A DNA stretch of 64,000 nt from Durusdinium trenchii (Eukaryota; Sar; Dinophyceae; Suessiales; Symbiodiniaceae): contig CAXAMN010000015.1 of NCBI GenBank assembly GCA_963970005.1, positions 4,804 to 68,803 on the forward strand, read 5' to 3'. Under the pieces are notes generated by a model. That model worked only from the letters and a program-made list of their open reading frames with translations, was not told the origin of the DNA and did no database searches. Positions 26,794 through 37,169 of the stretch are shown here, one piece after another (position 1 is the stretch's first letter; each line of letters starts with the position of its first letter). Made by a program: the position numbers and the translations under genes.

Positions 26794-27444
26794 CTACGAA
26801 GCTGAAAATCTAGAGGCACTGCACGTGCCGTGCTGTACTGAAATTGTGCGAGCCGAGCTGCCTTTGGCATGCCCACAGAAAACTTTTGTCATTGAACCCC
26901 TAAAGTTCCAAAGGGGAAGGCTTCGCTTGAAGACGTAGCGGCTCTTGGAGCTCGCTTTCCTTAGCCGCATACTTTGTAAAGCCACAAATGCTCCACAAAC
27001 TCTTCGATCAGTTCCTGGAACTGTGAATGCTTCAATCACCGATTGCAGGAGAGTTACCGAAGAGAAATGAGAAATTGACGGCCGTTGTCCACGTGGCAAT
27101 GGCAAGGAACGAATGGCAAACTCCAATTTCGACCTTAGTGCCAAAGCTTCAGTGACTCTACAACCACTATTGTTCAGGCAAGCCGGCCTTCCCTCATTCA
27201 AAACAAACTTGGCACTTTTGCACTGACTTCTCAAGTGCTTCCAAGGCTCTGTTGTACAGTTAGCTGTTCCAACCTGCAAAGTACGGGAACCAAGGACTGA
27301 GATGGACCGAAAAAACAGGAGGTCACGTGAGTCCACAGGTCCACAGCGGTGAGTGCCCGGCATGTCGGCGCTTCTAGTGTGATGAACCAACTGACCTTGC
27401 AGGAAACCAGCGAATGGCAGGACAAACAGGTGCACATTTCCCAC
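26794..27444 (-). CDS. Likely 3' exon(s) of a minus-strand host gene
   Basis: The frame is open for 216 codons and ends at a stop at 26794. Acceptor-like CAG|G junctions occur at its 5' edge (TTTCAG|GTGGGAAATG, 27444) and inside it (TTTGCAG|GTTGGAACAG, 27273). A donor-like CAAG|GTCAGT at 27396 makes a 49-nt micro-exon possible (VGNVHLFVLPFAGFLQ). The remaining exon would be about 160 codons, basic and Ser-rich (FTVPGTDRRVCGAFVALQSM). Function not recognised. Confidence 0.38.
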   Translation of the reverse strand: MGNVHLFVLPFAGFLQGQLVHHTRSADMPGTHRCGPVDSRDLLFFRSISVLGSRTLQVGTANCTTEPWKHLRSQCKSAKFVLNEGRPACLNNSGCRVTEALALRSKLEFAIRSLPLPRGQRPSISHFSSVTLLQSVIEAFTVPGTDRRVCGAFVALQSMRLRKASSKSRYVFKRSLPLWNFRGSMTKVFCGHAKGSSARTISVQHGTCSASRFSAS

Positions 27445-28264
27445 CTGAAAGGACCTGGTAGCTGTTGCTGGTCAGGAGAACAGTCACACCATTCTCATGC
27501 CTCAAAGCCGTCAAACTGAAGCTCTTGTGCCATATGTTGGGAACGCAGGACATACAAATCAAGCTGCTTCACCAACTTGGCAAAGTCGAAACATTTTCCT
27601 CAGCACCAGCAGAAAAGGTCAGCCTAGCCTCAATTGAGTTGCAAAACAAGGGCAAACATATACTTAAATAAACAAACCAATAAATAAATAAACCAACTAT
27701 ATATATATATATATTACTATCCAGTCTTGTTTTCCATACGCTCCGCAGATTGATCACAAATAAATAGATAGAGAAAATGGGGTCATATAGAGTCAATCCT
27801 CTCAGGACTCACGAATGCTTGCCTCTCCAAGGCCATTAGCACGACGCATGAACCTCCCAAAGCCTCCTGCCTAGCTGAGAGCGAGGGGCAGGCCGTTTGG
27901 CAACAAAAAAACTGTGATTAAAAGTGCGCGCAAGGCACAGAAAAGGGGGATGGTGGATGTCTCTGATTGTCAAATGATGACATTCGCTTAAGCCACCACA
28001 TGGCGGTGGAGAAAATCGAACCGGTTTCGTTTTTAGCTACGAAACGTTAAACATAGACTGATTCCAGTGAAAGGAGGCACAGCAACCTGATGCGAACCAC
28101 GTCTACGAATGTACCTGAGTTGGGATATTTCTAGATTCTAGAAATGCTGCAGCGCCTGATTCTAACCCTGCAATACTGATAGATTTTGTTTGCGAGGAGG
28201 GCCCTCTTTCCAAACTTGTGAATCCAACACGCAACTCACGCTGGCAAATCTTTTCTTTTGGAAC
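27445..28264. other. Intron-like spacer with TA tract
   Basis: It lies between candidate exons of the minus-strand host gene. It contains a TA microsatellite (about 27697-27713) and A-rich stretches (aataaataaataaacc near 27666-27694). No coding segment could be supported. Confidence 0.35.
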
Positions 28265-28391
28265 CTGTATGCCATCCAACCATTTCAGGAAAGGCACGCA
28301 AGGTGGGGATGTCCTCGACATCTTTCATCACCAATGCCAAGGATGATAGATCCACCACAACACTTGGACCAGTGAGGCTCAAGCAGCGGTG
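28265..28391 (-). CDS. Candidate internal host exon
   Basis: It is bordered by TTACAG| (acceptor) and |GTTCCA (donor) on the minus strand. It encodes HRCLSLTGPSVVVDLSSLAL VMKDVEDIPTLRAFPEMVG without a stop. Its length is 127 nt. The family was not recognised. Its neighbour at 28677-28825 has the same kind of AG|G junctions. Confidence 0.42.
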
Positions 28392-28676
28392 CTGTAACAA
28401 CCTGTCAATTTGCAACTTTGCGGTTGCCCATGACACAAAAGCTCAGCTTTTTGGACAAATCATTGGTGGAAGTGAAACATGATCCTGACATGTAGCAAGT
28501 CTGATGCTTTCCTCGTTCAGGGCAATGGCCAAAAGGCTGAAGCGCAATGGACAAATCATGGAGATGCGGTGGATGGAAAAACATGAAAGCAGTGGATGAA
28601 GAACCGATAGCTTGACAAACAGCGTCTTGCAATGTCCCTGCTTTGAGTGGATACCCCTTGCCCAGCCCCCATGCAC

Positions 28677-28825
28677 CTATCGTAGATTTCCACCAAGAGC
28701 TTCAAGCCACCCAAGAGATCGACATCGTGATTGGCTTTGGCGTTGGCCAAAAACAATGGTAGGTACAGAAAGACGAAGGTCTTCTGTTCGTGACCGTCCA
28801 ACAAGAAGATGTCCAACAGGACATC
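28677..28825 (-). CDS. Candidate internal host exon
   Basis: It is bordered by CTGCAG| and |GTGCAT. It encodes DVLLDIFLLDGHEQKTFVFL YLPLFLANAKANHDVDLLGG LKLLVEIYD in one frame (149 nt), a helical, hydrophobic protein segment. Phase with the next exon is unresolved. The context suggests a large multi-exon gene on the minus strand. Confidence 0.5.
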
Positions 28826-30618
28826 CTGCAGCGTTTCAGGTTGAGATTTATCACTGCTTTGCGGTTTAGGGTTGTCGTAGGGATGCTATCCTATGCGCTT
28901 GATTTGTTACTGACAATGTGCACTCAAACATGCATGCGGGCTCTAGGGATCGCATGGCTTGACAAAACTTTTTGCCGGGTGCCTACCCGATTACTGCGTC
29001 ATCATTGATCATCCATCCAAGAGTCTCTCTCTTTCTGGGTCAACTGCAGCCAATCATCTTGCAAGTCTGCTGCCATCTGCTGCTCAACGCATCCTGGGAG
29101 GTGACGCGTTTGAAGGAGGGGATCAAACCTTTGTCCAACCTACTCAATGGCTTGCCACATGGCCACATCCAACGGGACCAATTTCGCACAGCACAACCAT
29201 GAACCACTCCCGGTGTCAGCTAGGGCACGGGTGAGGCAAGCCAATCGTGCTTGGACCATGTGCGAAGGTGTCAGCACTGGCAAGTTCAAAGCCTCTCATG
29301 GGCACACATGAGTTCAATTTGATCCAGTTAGTTGAGCAAATCACAAAATTCGACATCAGTTTCAAGGCTCTGTTGTACGTATACAGAAGCATTTTGCCTC
29401 CGCTCGACTCTGGATGTATTTCCAGTACACTTCATGAGGATCCAACTCCTGTCGCGCAAACTGGGACGGCACCCCAAAAGCAAACTGCTATGGTCAAACC
29501 TGGAAAAACATGGTGGTCTACCTTTGAAATACTATATATAGCACTTCTGATGTTGCAAAAGCGAGACCTCTACCGAGAATGTGCTCTACATAGTCAGGCC
29601 GTCACCTATCTGCATAATCTATACTATATCTATACAATACCTACATCTTCCTTCGTGTGTATTATTTAGGTTGTTTCAAACACAACATGGTTCTTGGGGC
29701 AAGGAAACGAACAGCGCAAAACGGCGCCAAAACGGTGCAATTTGCTTGCACACTTTTTTGTTGCACTACTGAAGGTACAAAGTGACAGGCAAACCCATGA
29801 AGCAGCAGTTTTTCCAGAAAAGGACTATTGAGTTTCACAACAATTTTACATCGTACCCAGGTGTCTTAGGTATAACCAACAAATCATTTCAGTCATAGCC
29901 ATAGCCCCTGGTCCTTTAATATATCAAACATTGACACCCGAAATGCTTCAAAATCCAAGCCCCAAGCTGGTCCCACCAACAAGTCATAGATAGGTTTTGA
30001 ACACAAGCCTTTCTTGATTCTGCATTCGGGCTATAAACTAGTCGTACTTAATAAAGCCATTCCAAGCCACGGGCCTACAAAACTGACGACATTTATTTCC
30101 GCCTGTCATCTCTCGGAACTTCCAGGGGGAAACCAAGAGGATCTGTACTGCAAGTTTTGAGTGGCAACTGTTCGCATTCCTTTGAGAGGTGAGTATTTTC
30201 ACACGGCGGGCATACATGTTTTATAAGTTGCGAGTGGTGGCTAACACAAGTGGTCCAATCATTGTAGCCAGAATCAGAAAGCTCATGGCCTGGCCCACCC
30301 GATTTACACACTCACAGCAGCGGCCCAGTATCAAACATAAGGAAACCATCAGACTCAAAACCCACCCACCCTCAACGCATCCCGCACAATCTCGTAACAC
30401 ATACACTGTATGCCTCCTTGACAAGCTCTACAAATCCACACCACCCTAGGTGCACCTTCCCACCAGCAAGACCCCTGTTAAGAAACCGAAAGAGACTGCG
30501 AGACCTGGGCTACTCGATTCAAAAGGGGAGGCCCATGGATATCTTGTAATTAAACCCTCATGAAATAAATATACCAAGAAAAATTTAATTTTCAGCCATT
30601 CTCCGCATGCTGAAGAAC
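28826..30618. other. Intron-rich host region, exons unresolved
   Basis: Minus-strand fragments with protein-like character occur near 29030-29160 (KGLIPSFKRVTSQDALSSRW, flanked by AG|G junctions), but the reading phase could not be settled. The rest, including 29530-29680, is AT-rich and non-coding by eye. Confidence 0.3.
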
Positions 30619-30724
30619 GCCAAGTGACGTGAATATGCTGCAGGGTGTTGAGAGCTTTCACCAAGCAGCGACCGTTGGCTTCATTCAAAAAGAGTGAGCC
30701 CCTCAAAGTGGTGGTTCCCATGAC
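30619..30724 (-). CDS. Candidate internal host exon
   Basis: It is bordered by CTACAG| and |GTTCTT. It encodes VMGTTTLRGSLFLNEANGRC LVKALNTLQHIHVTW (106 nt). No family recognised. It belongs to the same minus-strand exon series as 28265-28825 and 31128-31389. Confidence 0.4.
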
Positions 30725-31127
30725 CTGTAGAATTCTTGCTCTCACTCAGAGGGATGATTGAGAAGAGCCTTTTTGCTGCTTCCAACTCAGCAGCCGAATA
30801 CTGACAAATGGGTAAGGAATGTCTACTTTGATGAACTTGTCTTGAACTCGTGACTGCACTTATTTCCTGACATTTGCCAAGTGGCTCCGCAAAGGATACA
30901 AACTTGAGAAAGCAAACACATCCTGAATGCTAGAACCATGATTGCAAGGAGTCAGACTGAGAACGCCGACTTCTGTTAAGGCCACCAATGAATCTGAAAT
31001 ATGCATATGTTAGTTGTGAGGTTGATGTCTCCACGAGTCACCAGAAGGTCTTCACGCTTAGCAAAAGTCACATGTCATGTCATAAATGAACGTAATCGAT
31101 ATCCGAGGCTCTTCAAAACCTTTCCAC

Positions 31128-31389
31128 CTTGACTTGTTAAGCCATTCTTCAGGAGCCACACTGAGTGCGGGTTATTCTCACCCTGCAGAAATTGTGCAAA
31201 GTTGAACTCCTTCAAAATATCAACCTGAACTGCAAAAACAGGGCTCACAGGTGTTCCAACTGCAGACCATAGTTGATGCCATGCGCTTGGCCAAGGTGCA
31301 ATGGGGCCAAGGTGTTCATAGCTTTCGCTCTTGAGAGAAGCCAAGGACGGCAGGTATGCTTGCAAGTTCTCGACCGCGTAAGACAGCAC
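31128..31389 (-). CDS. Candidate host exon just downstream of E2
   Basis: It is bordered by GTGCAG| and a donor-like |GTGGAAAGG. It encodes VLSYAVENLQAYLPSLASLK SESYEHLGPIAPWPSAWHQL and then FNFAQFLQGENNPHSVWLLK. If not spliced, the frame runs on to a stop at 31075. About 490 bp separate it from the 3' LTR of E2. A fragment with LFGESLKLLASAILENSSWS (31795-31860) lies between them and may be the preceding exon, so E2 probably landed in an intron or intergenic stretch of this gene. Confidence 0.45.
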
Positions 31390-31874
31390 CTGCACACATA
31401 TCAGGTTCCAGGATGAGGTGTGCCGGTATTCATGACCAAGCTTGACACCTTTTGACTTTCTGCAAAGGACCTACCATAATGTGCAATCATGTAAGATCAA
31501 TTAAGACTCATCAGTTGGGTTATGTTCGGTTGCTCTTCCATCACACGTCCGCAAGCAGTCACCAAATCACATCAAACAAGCGGATCATTCAGGATCACCT
31601 GCTCAGGTGTGGTGCGGTCTTTGGGTGGAGCGATCTTGGCAAAATCTGGACTCTTGCAAATGCCACCTGCAGGCTTGATCGCTTGAACTTGAACAAATCA
31701 AATTGCATTGTTCTAGGTCGCTGTGTTCTTGACTTGGCAGGTACAGAGGGAAATGCATGAGCTGACAACGGAGCAGTGCGATGCAGGTACGGTAACAGGA
31801 CCACGAAGAATTCTCAAGGATGGCAGAGGCAAGCAACTTCAATGACTCCCCAAACAGTTTACCGTTATAAGTTA

Positions 31875-31992
31875 TGCAAAGTAGCGCAGACACTATTTTC
31901 AGCTGCAAATTGAGCCTTCGTGTTCACGGCGTAAATGTGTCAACACGAATGACCTGAGTGAGTACCTGTTGACATCTCGTGAGATTCTAACA
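31875..31992 (-). repeat. E2 3' LTR
   Basis: Sense-strand ends are TGTTAGAATC and TACTTTGCA. The RT-RNase H frame runs into it and stops at 31940, so the LTR supplies the last codons and the stop. A weak GGCTCAA (sense) near 31908-31914 is only 7 nt long, and the spliced-leader link seen in E1/E4 is not supported here. Confidence 0.93.
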
Positions 31993-33739
31993 CGGCCCCT
32001 TCGTTTTGGCACACACTACAGAAAGTTGCGCTTCTGGCCTTTTGCCAGTGGATGCATCTAGCATCAAAGTGGATGACATTTCCACTTGGCGCCTTTCGAA
32101 GATTGCACATATTCTTCTCGATCTTGATCTGCTGCTGCTGACTTTTCAGAAACATGGCGAGGTTGTCGTCTCGCTGAAGTCGAACCTCCTTTAGGTCTTC
32201 TTGCAAATGACCCATCATCTCTTCTGCTTCCAGCAATGCAGCTTGCATATTGTGCATCTCTTCTTCCATTTCCTCTTTCTCCTCCTCGTACTGTTGCCAG
32301 ATGTAGGAGTCGATCCACTCATTTGCTTGAGTCTGTTGATCGCACTTCTGGCTTGTGGTCTCCTGTCCTGCTGAAGTCTCATACTTGATCATCCGACCCA
32401 GCATGCCATGAAGACCCTCGATCATGAAGATCCGAAGCCACTTCAGTGTGCTCAAGGCTCCAATCAAGGCACAGAAGACTAGTGCCCACCATCCATACTC
32501 GCTGCCTGCTTTCTCCTCCTTCTCAACTGGGCTTCCAGCCACTGAATTCATGCTTGCCATCAGTAGTAGCAGGCCGATGCGGATGTCTTTTGACTTCATC
32601 ATCTTCATAGTCCCTTTCTTGATCTGGTACTGGTACTCGAGGTCTCTGTACTCCTCAGTGCCCACTCTGTCGCCCACTGCGTCCACAAACTTCATCATAT
32701 ACAGTAGGCCAAGCAACCTCTTCCTTGTCAAACTCTTTGTGCCGATGTCAGCACTGTTCAACTCTGACGGGACGGCTGCTATGCTGAAGGCTCTTTCACT
32801 CTCCTTTTGTTGAACCCACAGCAATGACGCATCCAGGTGTCTTACGCGCCCAATGCCCTGGCGCTGCACCATAGACCGGGCAGCCGAGCTGTCTGTTCTG
32901 ACTTTCATCATACAGCTTCCTCCGGTCATCTTGTTGAGCAAATGCTTGATCAGCATTCCATCAGAGCATCCTGCCACCACAGCTACGAATTCTCTTTCTC
33001 CTGAGGACAATGCTATGGCCTTCTGTGTCCTGACTCGGCTTTCGATGAGGTTCCCATCAATGTATACCTGGAACGATGTAGTGCTCTTTCTATCATCTCT
33101 GTTCCCTGCATAGTCTGCATCCGTGGGCACTTCCACCAAATGTGCAGGACTGCTGTTGATCTCTTCATCTTCTCTGGTGTCCAGCACTGACCTTCCTTTC
33201 TCCCTTCTTGACAGCCTCACACCATAGTCGATGGTTCCTTGGAGGTATGAGCATAGGTGCCATGCGTTCTTCAGGGCTTGTTTCGTTGGCGCAGACATCT
33301 TCCTTGCCAAACATTGTATCCCGAACTGTGCATCTGGTCGCTCGCTTGCCATATACATCAATCTTCCAACAATGCTCCTGAATTTCGTCACTTCCTCTGC
33401 CTCCACGAGCGGGGAATCGTCCTTCTTTGTGAAGTTCTGGTCGAGGGGCGTCTTGCGATATGCTCTGCAAAACAAATCCAGTTCCTTCTCAAGTCCATAA
33501 TACTGCTTCCTATCACATCTGATGTCGCAGTGATCTTCTGTAGTCTTGAACTGTCTCTTGAGATATAGGAACTTCTCTCCTGCAGTGAACGGCCCCTTCG
33601 CCTCTACCTTCCAATTCTTCACATTCTTCAAGAACATCACGAACTCCTGAAGGATCTGAGGCGTTCCTACCATGAAGACATCATCCACATGCACCGTTAG
33701 GTACATGTTTCCTTGCCTCAGGAACAATGTGGGCTGCAT
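31940..33739 (-). CDS. E2 RT C-terminal half, RNase H and membrane/coiled-coil tail
   Basis: The catalytic box reads VHVDDVFMVG (about 33676-33700), with His in place of the usual Tyr. RNase H has TDADYAGNRDDRKSTTS, LSSGEREFVAVVAG, VRTDSSAARSM and LNSADIGTKSL. A tail follows. It has a signal-peptide-like IRIGLLLLMASMNSVAGS, a second hydrophobic segment (WWALVFCALIGALSTLKWLR), a roughly 60-residue acidic coiled coil (EEKEEMEEEMHNMQAALLEA onward) and a Cys/His module (HFDARCIHW ... CSVCQNEG). A membrane-anchored product is suggested by this layout. It is not part of a standard Copia Pol. The frame start is an indel or frameshift relative to 33681-34754. Confidence 0.88.
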   Translation of the reverse strand: MQPTLFLRQGNMYLTVHVDDVFMVGTPQILQEFVMFLKNVKNWKVEAKGPFTAGEKFLYLKRQFKTTEDHCDIRCDRKQYYGLEKELDLFCRAYRKTPLDQNFTKKDDSPLVEAEEVTKFRSIVGRLMYMASERPDAQFGIQCLARKMSAPTKQALKNAWHLCSYLQGTIDYGVRLSRREKGRSVLDTREDEEINSSPAHLVEVPTDADYAGNRDDRKSTTSFQVYIDGNLIESRVRTQKAIALSSGEREFVAVVAGCSDGMLIKHLLNKMTGGSCMMKVRTDSSAARSMVQRQGIGRVRHLDASLLWVQQKESERAFSIAAVPSELNSADIGTKSLTRKRLLGLLYMMKFVDAVGDRVGTEEYRDLEYQYQIKKGTMKMMKSKDIRIGLLLLMASMNSVAGSPVEKEEKAGSEYGWWALVFCALIGALSTLKWLRIFMIEGLHGMLGRMIKYETSAGQETTSQKCDQQTQANEWIDSYIWQQYEEEKEEMEEEMHNMQAALLEAEEMMGHLQEDLKEVRLQRDDNLAMFLKSQQQQIKIEKNMCNLRKAPSGNVIHFDARCIHWQKARSATFCSVCQNEGAVLESHEMSTGTHSGHSC

Positions 33740-34754
33740 CTTCTTGCTCCATCTTGAACTCTTTGCAAGCTTGCGAGAACATTTGAAACCATTGTGATGC
33801 AGCTGTTCTCTGTCCGGGAAGGCACCTCAAAAGTCGAAACACTTTGTCGTCAATCTTGATGAATGCCTTTTCTTCAGATGGTTGGTCAGCCATGAGGAAT
33901 GCGTCCTTGATGTCCAGGGTCATTGCCGCAAATCCTGCACACACGTTCAGAAGCACGTGGATCATCATCTTTGGTATGATCATGAGCGATGTTGGAGCAA
34001 ATGTCTGCTCGGCATCCACACTCGCTTTGAATTGTCTTGCAACGAGTCTCGCTCGTCGAAACCATCCTCCTTGCTCCACCCTGTGCTTCCATGTGTACAC
34101 CAGCCTCGTTGACATGGTGTACCCTGAACATGCTCTCACTTCTTCATTTGTTGACTCCTCCATGGCCGGAATCTTTAGCATTCTTTCAATCTCCACCTTT
34201 GTTGCTTCTTTGTCACAGTCCAACGCATCCAACTCTTCTTGAGTGACTTCTGGCGGGTCACCATCCTCTTCACCTCCATAGCTGTATTGCATCTCCTCAT
34301 TCATCTCTTCTGGGATGTGCTCCAATCCCAACTCCTCATCACCGTGAGCTTCGACACTTTGGATGCCTGCGTAGTGTGGTGGATACAGCCTTGCAATCTT
34401 TCCACTGGGTGAGCCTTCAGCCTCATGTTCGGCTGGTCTTGTTGCTCTCACTGCATCTTTCTCTTCTTCCATGTGCACTTCAGTACCTCCAAGCCTTCCT
34501 TCACTGCTCTCTCCTGCTTTCTGCCTCTTCTCTGCTTCTTCTTCTACCTCTTCGGCTTCTCTCTTCTCTGCCGACTTCCTTGGCGACTCGGTGGTATCTT
34601 GTCTCTTCAGAACTTGTTCATCTTCTTTCTCCTCTTGTTGCCTCTTCGTTGATGGATTTGGCAGTGCAGGTGTTGTTGGTGCAGCCATATCAATTGCTTG
34701 TTGGCCTTGACCAGCATGAAGGCCTGGGGCTGGTGTGACCAGTCCTGCAGCCAC
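33681..34754 (-). CDS. E2 linker and RT N-terminal half
   Basis: The first about 200 residues are Glu/Lys-rich and disordered. RT begins at STRLVYTWKHRVEQGGWFRR and continues through ARLVARQFKASVDAEQTFAP, TLDIKDAFLMADQPSEE (first catalytic Asp) and LRCLPGQRTAASQWFQMFSQ. Near 33735 the downstream frame takes over (LFLRQGNMYLTVHVDD). The frame starts after the integrase stop at 34791. Confidence 0.88.
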   Translation of the reverse strand: MAAGLVTPAPGLHAGQGQQAIDMAAPTTPALPNPSTKRQQEEKEDEQVLKRQDTTESPRKSAEKREAEEVEEEAEKRQKAGESSEGRLGGTEVHMEEEKDAVRATRPAEHEAEGSPSGKIARLYPPHYAGIQSVEAHGDEELGLEHIPEEMNEEMQYSYGGEEDGDPPEVTQEELDALDCDKEATKVEIERMLKIPAMEESTNEEVRACSGYTMSTRLVYTWKHRVEQGGWFRRARLVARQFKASVDAEQTFAPTSLMIIPKMMIHVLLNVCAGFAAMTLDIKDAFLMADQPSEEKAFIKIDDKVFRLLRCLPGQRTAASQWFQMFSQACKEFKMEQEDAAHIVPEARKHVPNGACG

Positions 34755-34790
34755 TGTTTGTGCTATATTGTCAAGCTCTTCTGGCTGAAT

Positions 34791-37169
34791 CTATGCCTCC
34801 AATGTTGGCTGTCGATACTTCTGAGCTTGGCCTCCATGCTTCATGAGAATGCCCTGGGGTGAGTAGGCCCATGGCAATCCTCTGCACGTGATGATGGCTG
34901 GGCCATCAAAGGCTTGTTCTGGAGCCAATCTTCGAATTGTCCTTGCTTCACATGCTCCTTCTGGCGTCAGCACGATGTGGCAGTCATTGAAGGAGTGTTT
35001 TCCACACCAAATGCCCTGTTCAAACGCTTTTGATCCCTTGTGCTTGATCATCCTCTTGTACATGATCACTTCACCAAAGAGTACCAACTTTCCTCTGTAC
35101 TCGTGTCCTGTGGCCAGCTCATAGCTCGTTCTCCCAACACCTTCCAGCACACGGTATCTGTTGATCAAGAACGATGCATGCTTGAAGGACCATGGATACA
35201 AGTGGTTGTCCCCCAAGATGGATAGTCGTGCTCGTTCTTCTGCAAATGACCTCAAGCAGTTTGCCAACCTCCTCACTGTTTGAACAGCTCTCTCCACCAA
35301 TCCATTTGAGGCGTGTTGTCCTGCTCCTGTGAGGCGGAGTTCGGTCTGCAATCCCATCGCCTTCCTCACTTGTTGAACAGACCTCAGGATCTGGCGAGTT
35401 GCTCTCTCAGAGTCTGCTTGGAAAATGCACTTGTCTCTTCCGGCATTTTCCAGTGAAAAGCGAATCACCTCTTCGGTCACCTGCTTCAGACTGGCGGTGC
35501 CTTTGCTGGGTACTGGCACCACATGAATTGCTTTGGTTTCTGTTGAAGCCATGATCAAACAAGTGCCGAATTGGTCCTGCCGTTCCTGAACTCTCCCTTG
35601 TGTTGGCTCCTCCATTCGGCCTTCTGGGCCTGTGTACGTGTACATGAAGTCCAACTGAATGATGGCAGTTCCAAGATCCGGCTTTCCTTCTTGTGGCATG
35701 TGCTTGTCCTCCTTTGCTCTTGACGCCATACATGCCTGACACCATGGTGCATAGGGCCAATGAGTGACGAAGTGGAGTTCTTGCTCAGGCAATGATGGTA
35801 GCTTCGGTTGCCCCAAGGTCATTGGTGTACGTTGCTGCTCCCTGAACAACTTGCTTGCAATGTTCATTTGGAACTTGTCCTCGATGTCGACCTTGAAACC
35901 AATGAGCCTCGACAACAACCTTTTCTTGCTACCAGTGCAAGGCAATCCCCTCTCCTTGCATGCCAGCTGCAACTCCTTTACTGTACCCTTTTCATTGTAG
36001 AGCACCTCGTCCAGCTCGACTTCATCTTCTCTTTCCAGGACATACCTTTTCTCGATGTCCTGAGCTTCAACTTGTTCTTCCAGCTCCTCCTCTCTCTCTT
36101 GCTCTTCTTCATCTGACCATTCGATGTGCCTGATCTCGCCTGTTGGTTCTGGATACGGGTGTACTGGCACTTCTGAGTTTGGGGCCCAATAGTCCAGGAG
36201 CTTGTAGGGCGAGAAAAACGTGAGCATCCTCTCAGGATTCCTGTCTGTGCTCACTTTCCTGAAAGCCTTCTCACCTTGCTCCTTGTAGTTCTCTGTGTTC
36301 TCCACCTGCCTCCAGAGACCATCTTTGTCTTTCATCAAGGTCATCCGAGCTTTCCAATCACCCTCAATGCTTTGGCTGGGGTCCACCATGTATATAGCCA
36401 CTGGATCACTATGGGCTATCACTCCGTTTGGCAATCTGTGCCAACCCGGAACGAATTCCAGTTCCTCCACGTAGCGGCTGAGATAGCCTCGAAGTACCAT
36501 CACCCTCTTCTCTTCAGTCTCCTTGCCATTCCTCTGCTCTATCCCATAGATCCTTGCCTCGAACTGCAGAGAATGTCGTTCATTGCTAATGGGGATGGTG
36601 ATGTCTCGCTTGGAGTGGCAAAGCTGCAGGCTGTCCTCTTTCGATTGAATGCTCCATCCTTTTCGAAGCAGCCTGCCAGCACAAATGATGGGATGTTGAA
36701 CGTTCCCAAGAACAAATTCTTCAATGATCTCAATCTCCTTGCCACTGACATCTTTCACTCTCACCTTAGCTCGAGTCAAGCCTTGGTGAGCTATTCTTGT
36801 CCCCTCAGCATCCACCATCTTCAACTCTTTTGCACCTGGTCTCCATTCTCCCACGTTGCCATAATTTGCTGGCAACACTGACACATCCGCTCCACTGTCA
36901 AGCGTCACGAAGCATGCCTCCTCGTCCAAATCACCAACACTGACCATCTGGATCATATGGAAGGCAATGTCCTCAGTTTCAACTTGTTGCAAATCCATTG
37001 CAATGATGGGGACTTCTTCAGGTGCCCAGACTGAGGGTTCCAGGCAATCATAGAACACCTCATGCTTCATCTCTTCCTCTTCTTGCTCCACCAGCTGCTC
37101 TGATTCCTCAAAGTCATCAGCCAGTCGCACCATCTGCACTCTCCATGGGTGCCACATGGTGCCACTCAC
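34791..37169 (-). CDS. E2 protease, SAP-like motif and integrase
   Basis: Protease: CFVTLDSGADVSVLPANYG (about 36860-36915). After a long acidic linker comes a SAP-like motif (TVKELQLACKERGLPCTGSK KRLLSRLIGF), a helix-extended-helix DNA-binding module. Integrase: zinc-binding HFVTHWPYAPWCQACMASRA, then IIQLDFMYTYTGPEG (Asp 1), CIFQADSERATRQILRSV (Asp 2) and GLVERAVQTVRRL (Glu). The GKLVLFGEVIMYK region follows. The frame overlaps Gag by 53 nt, consistent with programmed frameshifting or a simple frame change. Confidence 0.92.
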   Translation of the reverse strand: MSGTMWHPWRVQMVRLADDFEESEQLVEQEEEEMKHEVFYDCLEPSVWAPEEVPIIAMDLQQVETEDIAFHMIQMVSVGDLDEEACFVTLDSGADVSVLPANYGNVGEWRPGAKELKMVDAEGTRIAHQGLTRAKVRVKDVSGKEIEIIEEFVLGNVQHPIICAGRLLRKGWSIQSKEDSLQLCHSKRDITIPISNERHSLQFEARIYGIEQRNGKETEEKRVMVLRGYLSRYVEELEFVPGWHRLPNGVIAHSDPVAIYMVDPSQSIEGDWKARMTLMKDKDGLWRQVENTENYKEQGEKAFRKVSTDRNPERMLTFFSPYKLLDYWAPNSEVPVHPYPEPTGEIRHIEWSDEEEQEREEELEEQVEAQDIEKRYVLEREDEVELDEVLYNEKGTVKELQLACKERGLPCTGSKKRLLSRLIGFKVDIEDKFQMNIASKLFREQQRTPMTLGQPKLPSLPEQELHFVTHWPYAPWCQACMASRAKEDKHMPQEGKPDLGTAIIQLDFMYTYTGPEGRMEEPTQGRVQERQDQFGTCLIMASTETKAIHVVPVPSKGTASLKQVTEEVIRFSLENAGRDKCIFQADSERATRQILRSVQQVRKAMGLQTELRLTGAGQHASNGLVERAVQTVRRLANCLRSFAEERARLSILGDNHLYPWSFKHASFLINRYRVLEGVGRTSYELATGHEYRGKLVLFGEVIMYKRMIKHKGSKAFEQGIWCGKHSFNDCHIVLTPEGACEARTIRRLAPEQAFDGPAIITCRGLPWAYSPQGILMKHGGQAQKYRQPTLEA

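Noticed and set aside
31905..31917. Leader-like GGCTCAA in the E2 LTR
   Set aside because: Only 7 nt match, at a different LTR position from E1 and E4; expected by chance.
34376..34738. Plus-strand Leu/Ser-rich ORF of 120 codons
   Set aside because: It is the antisense shadow of the Glu/Lys-rich linker in E2 Pol.
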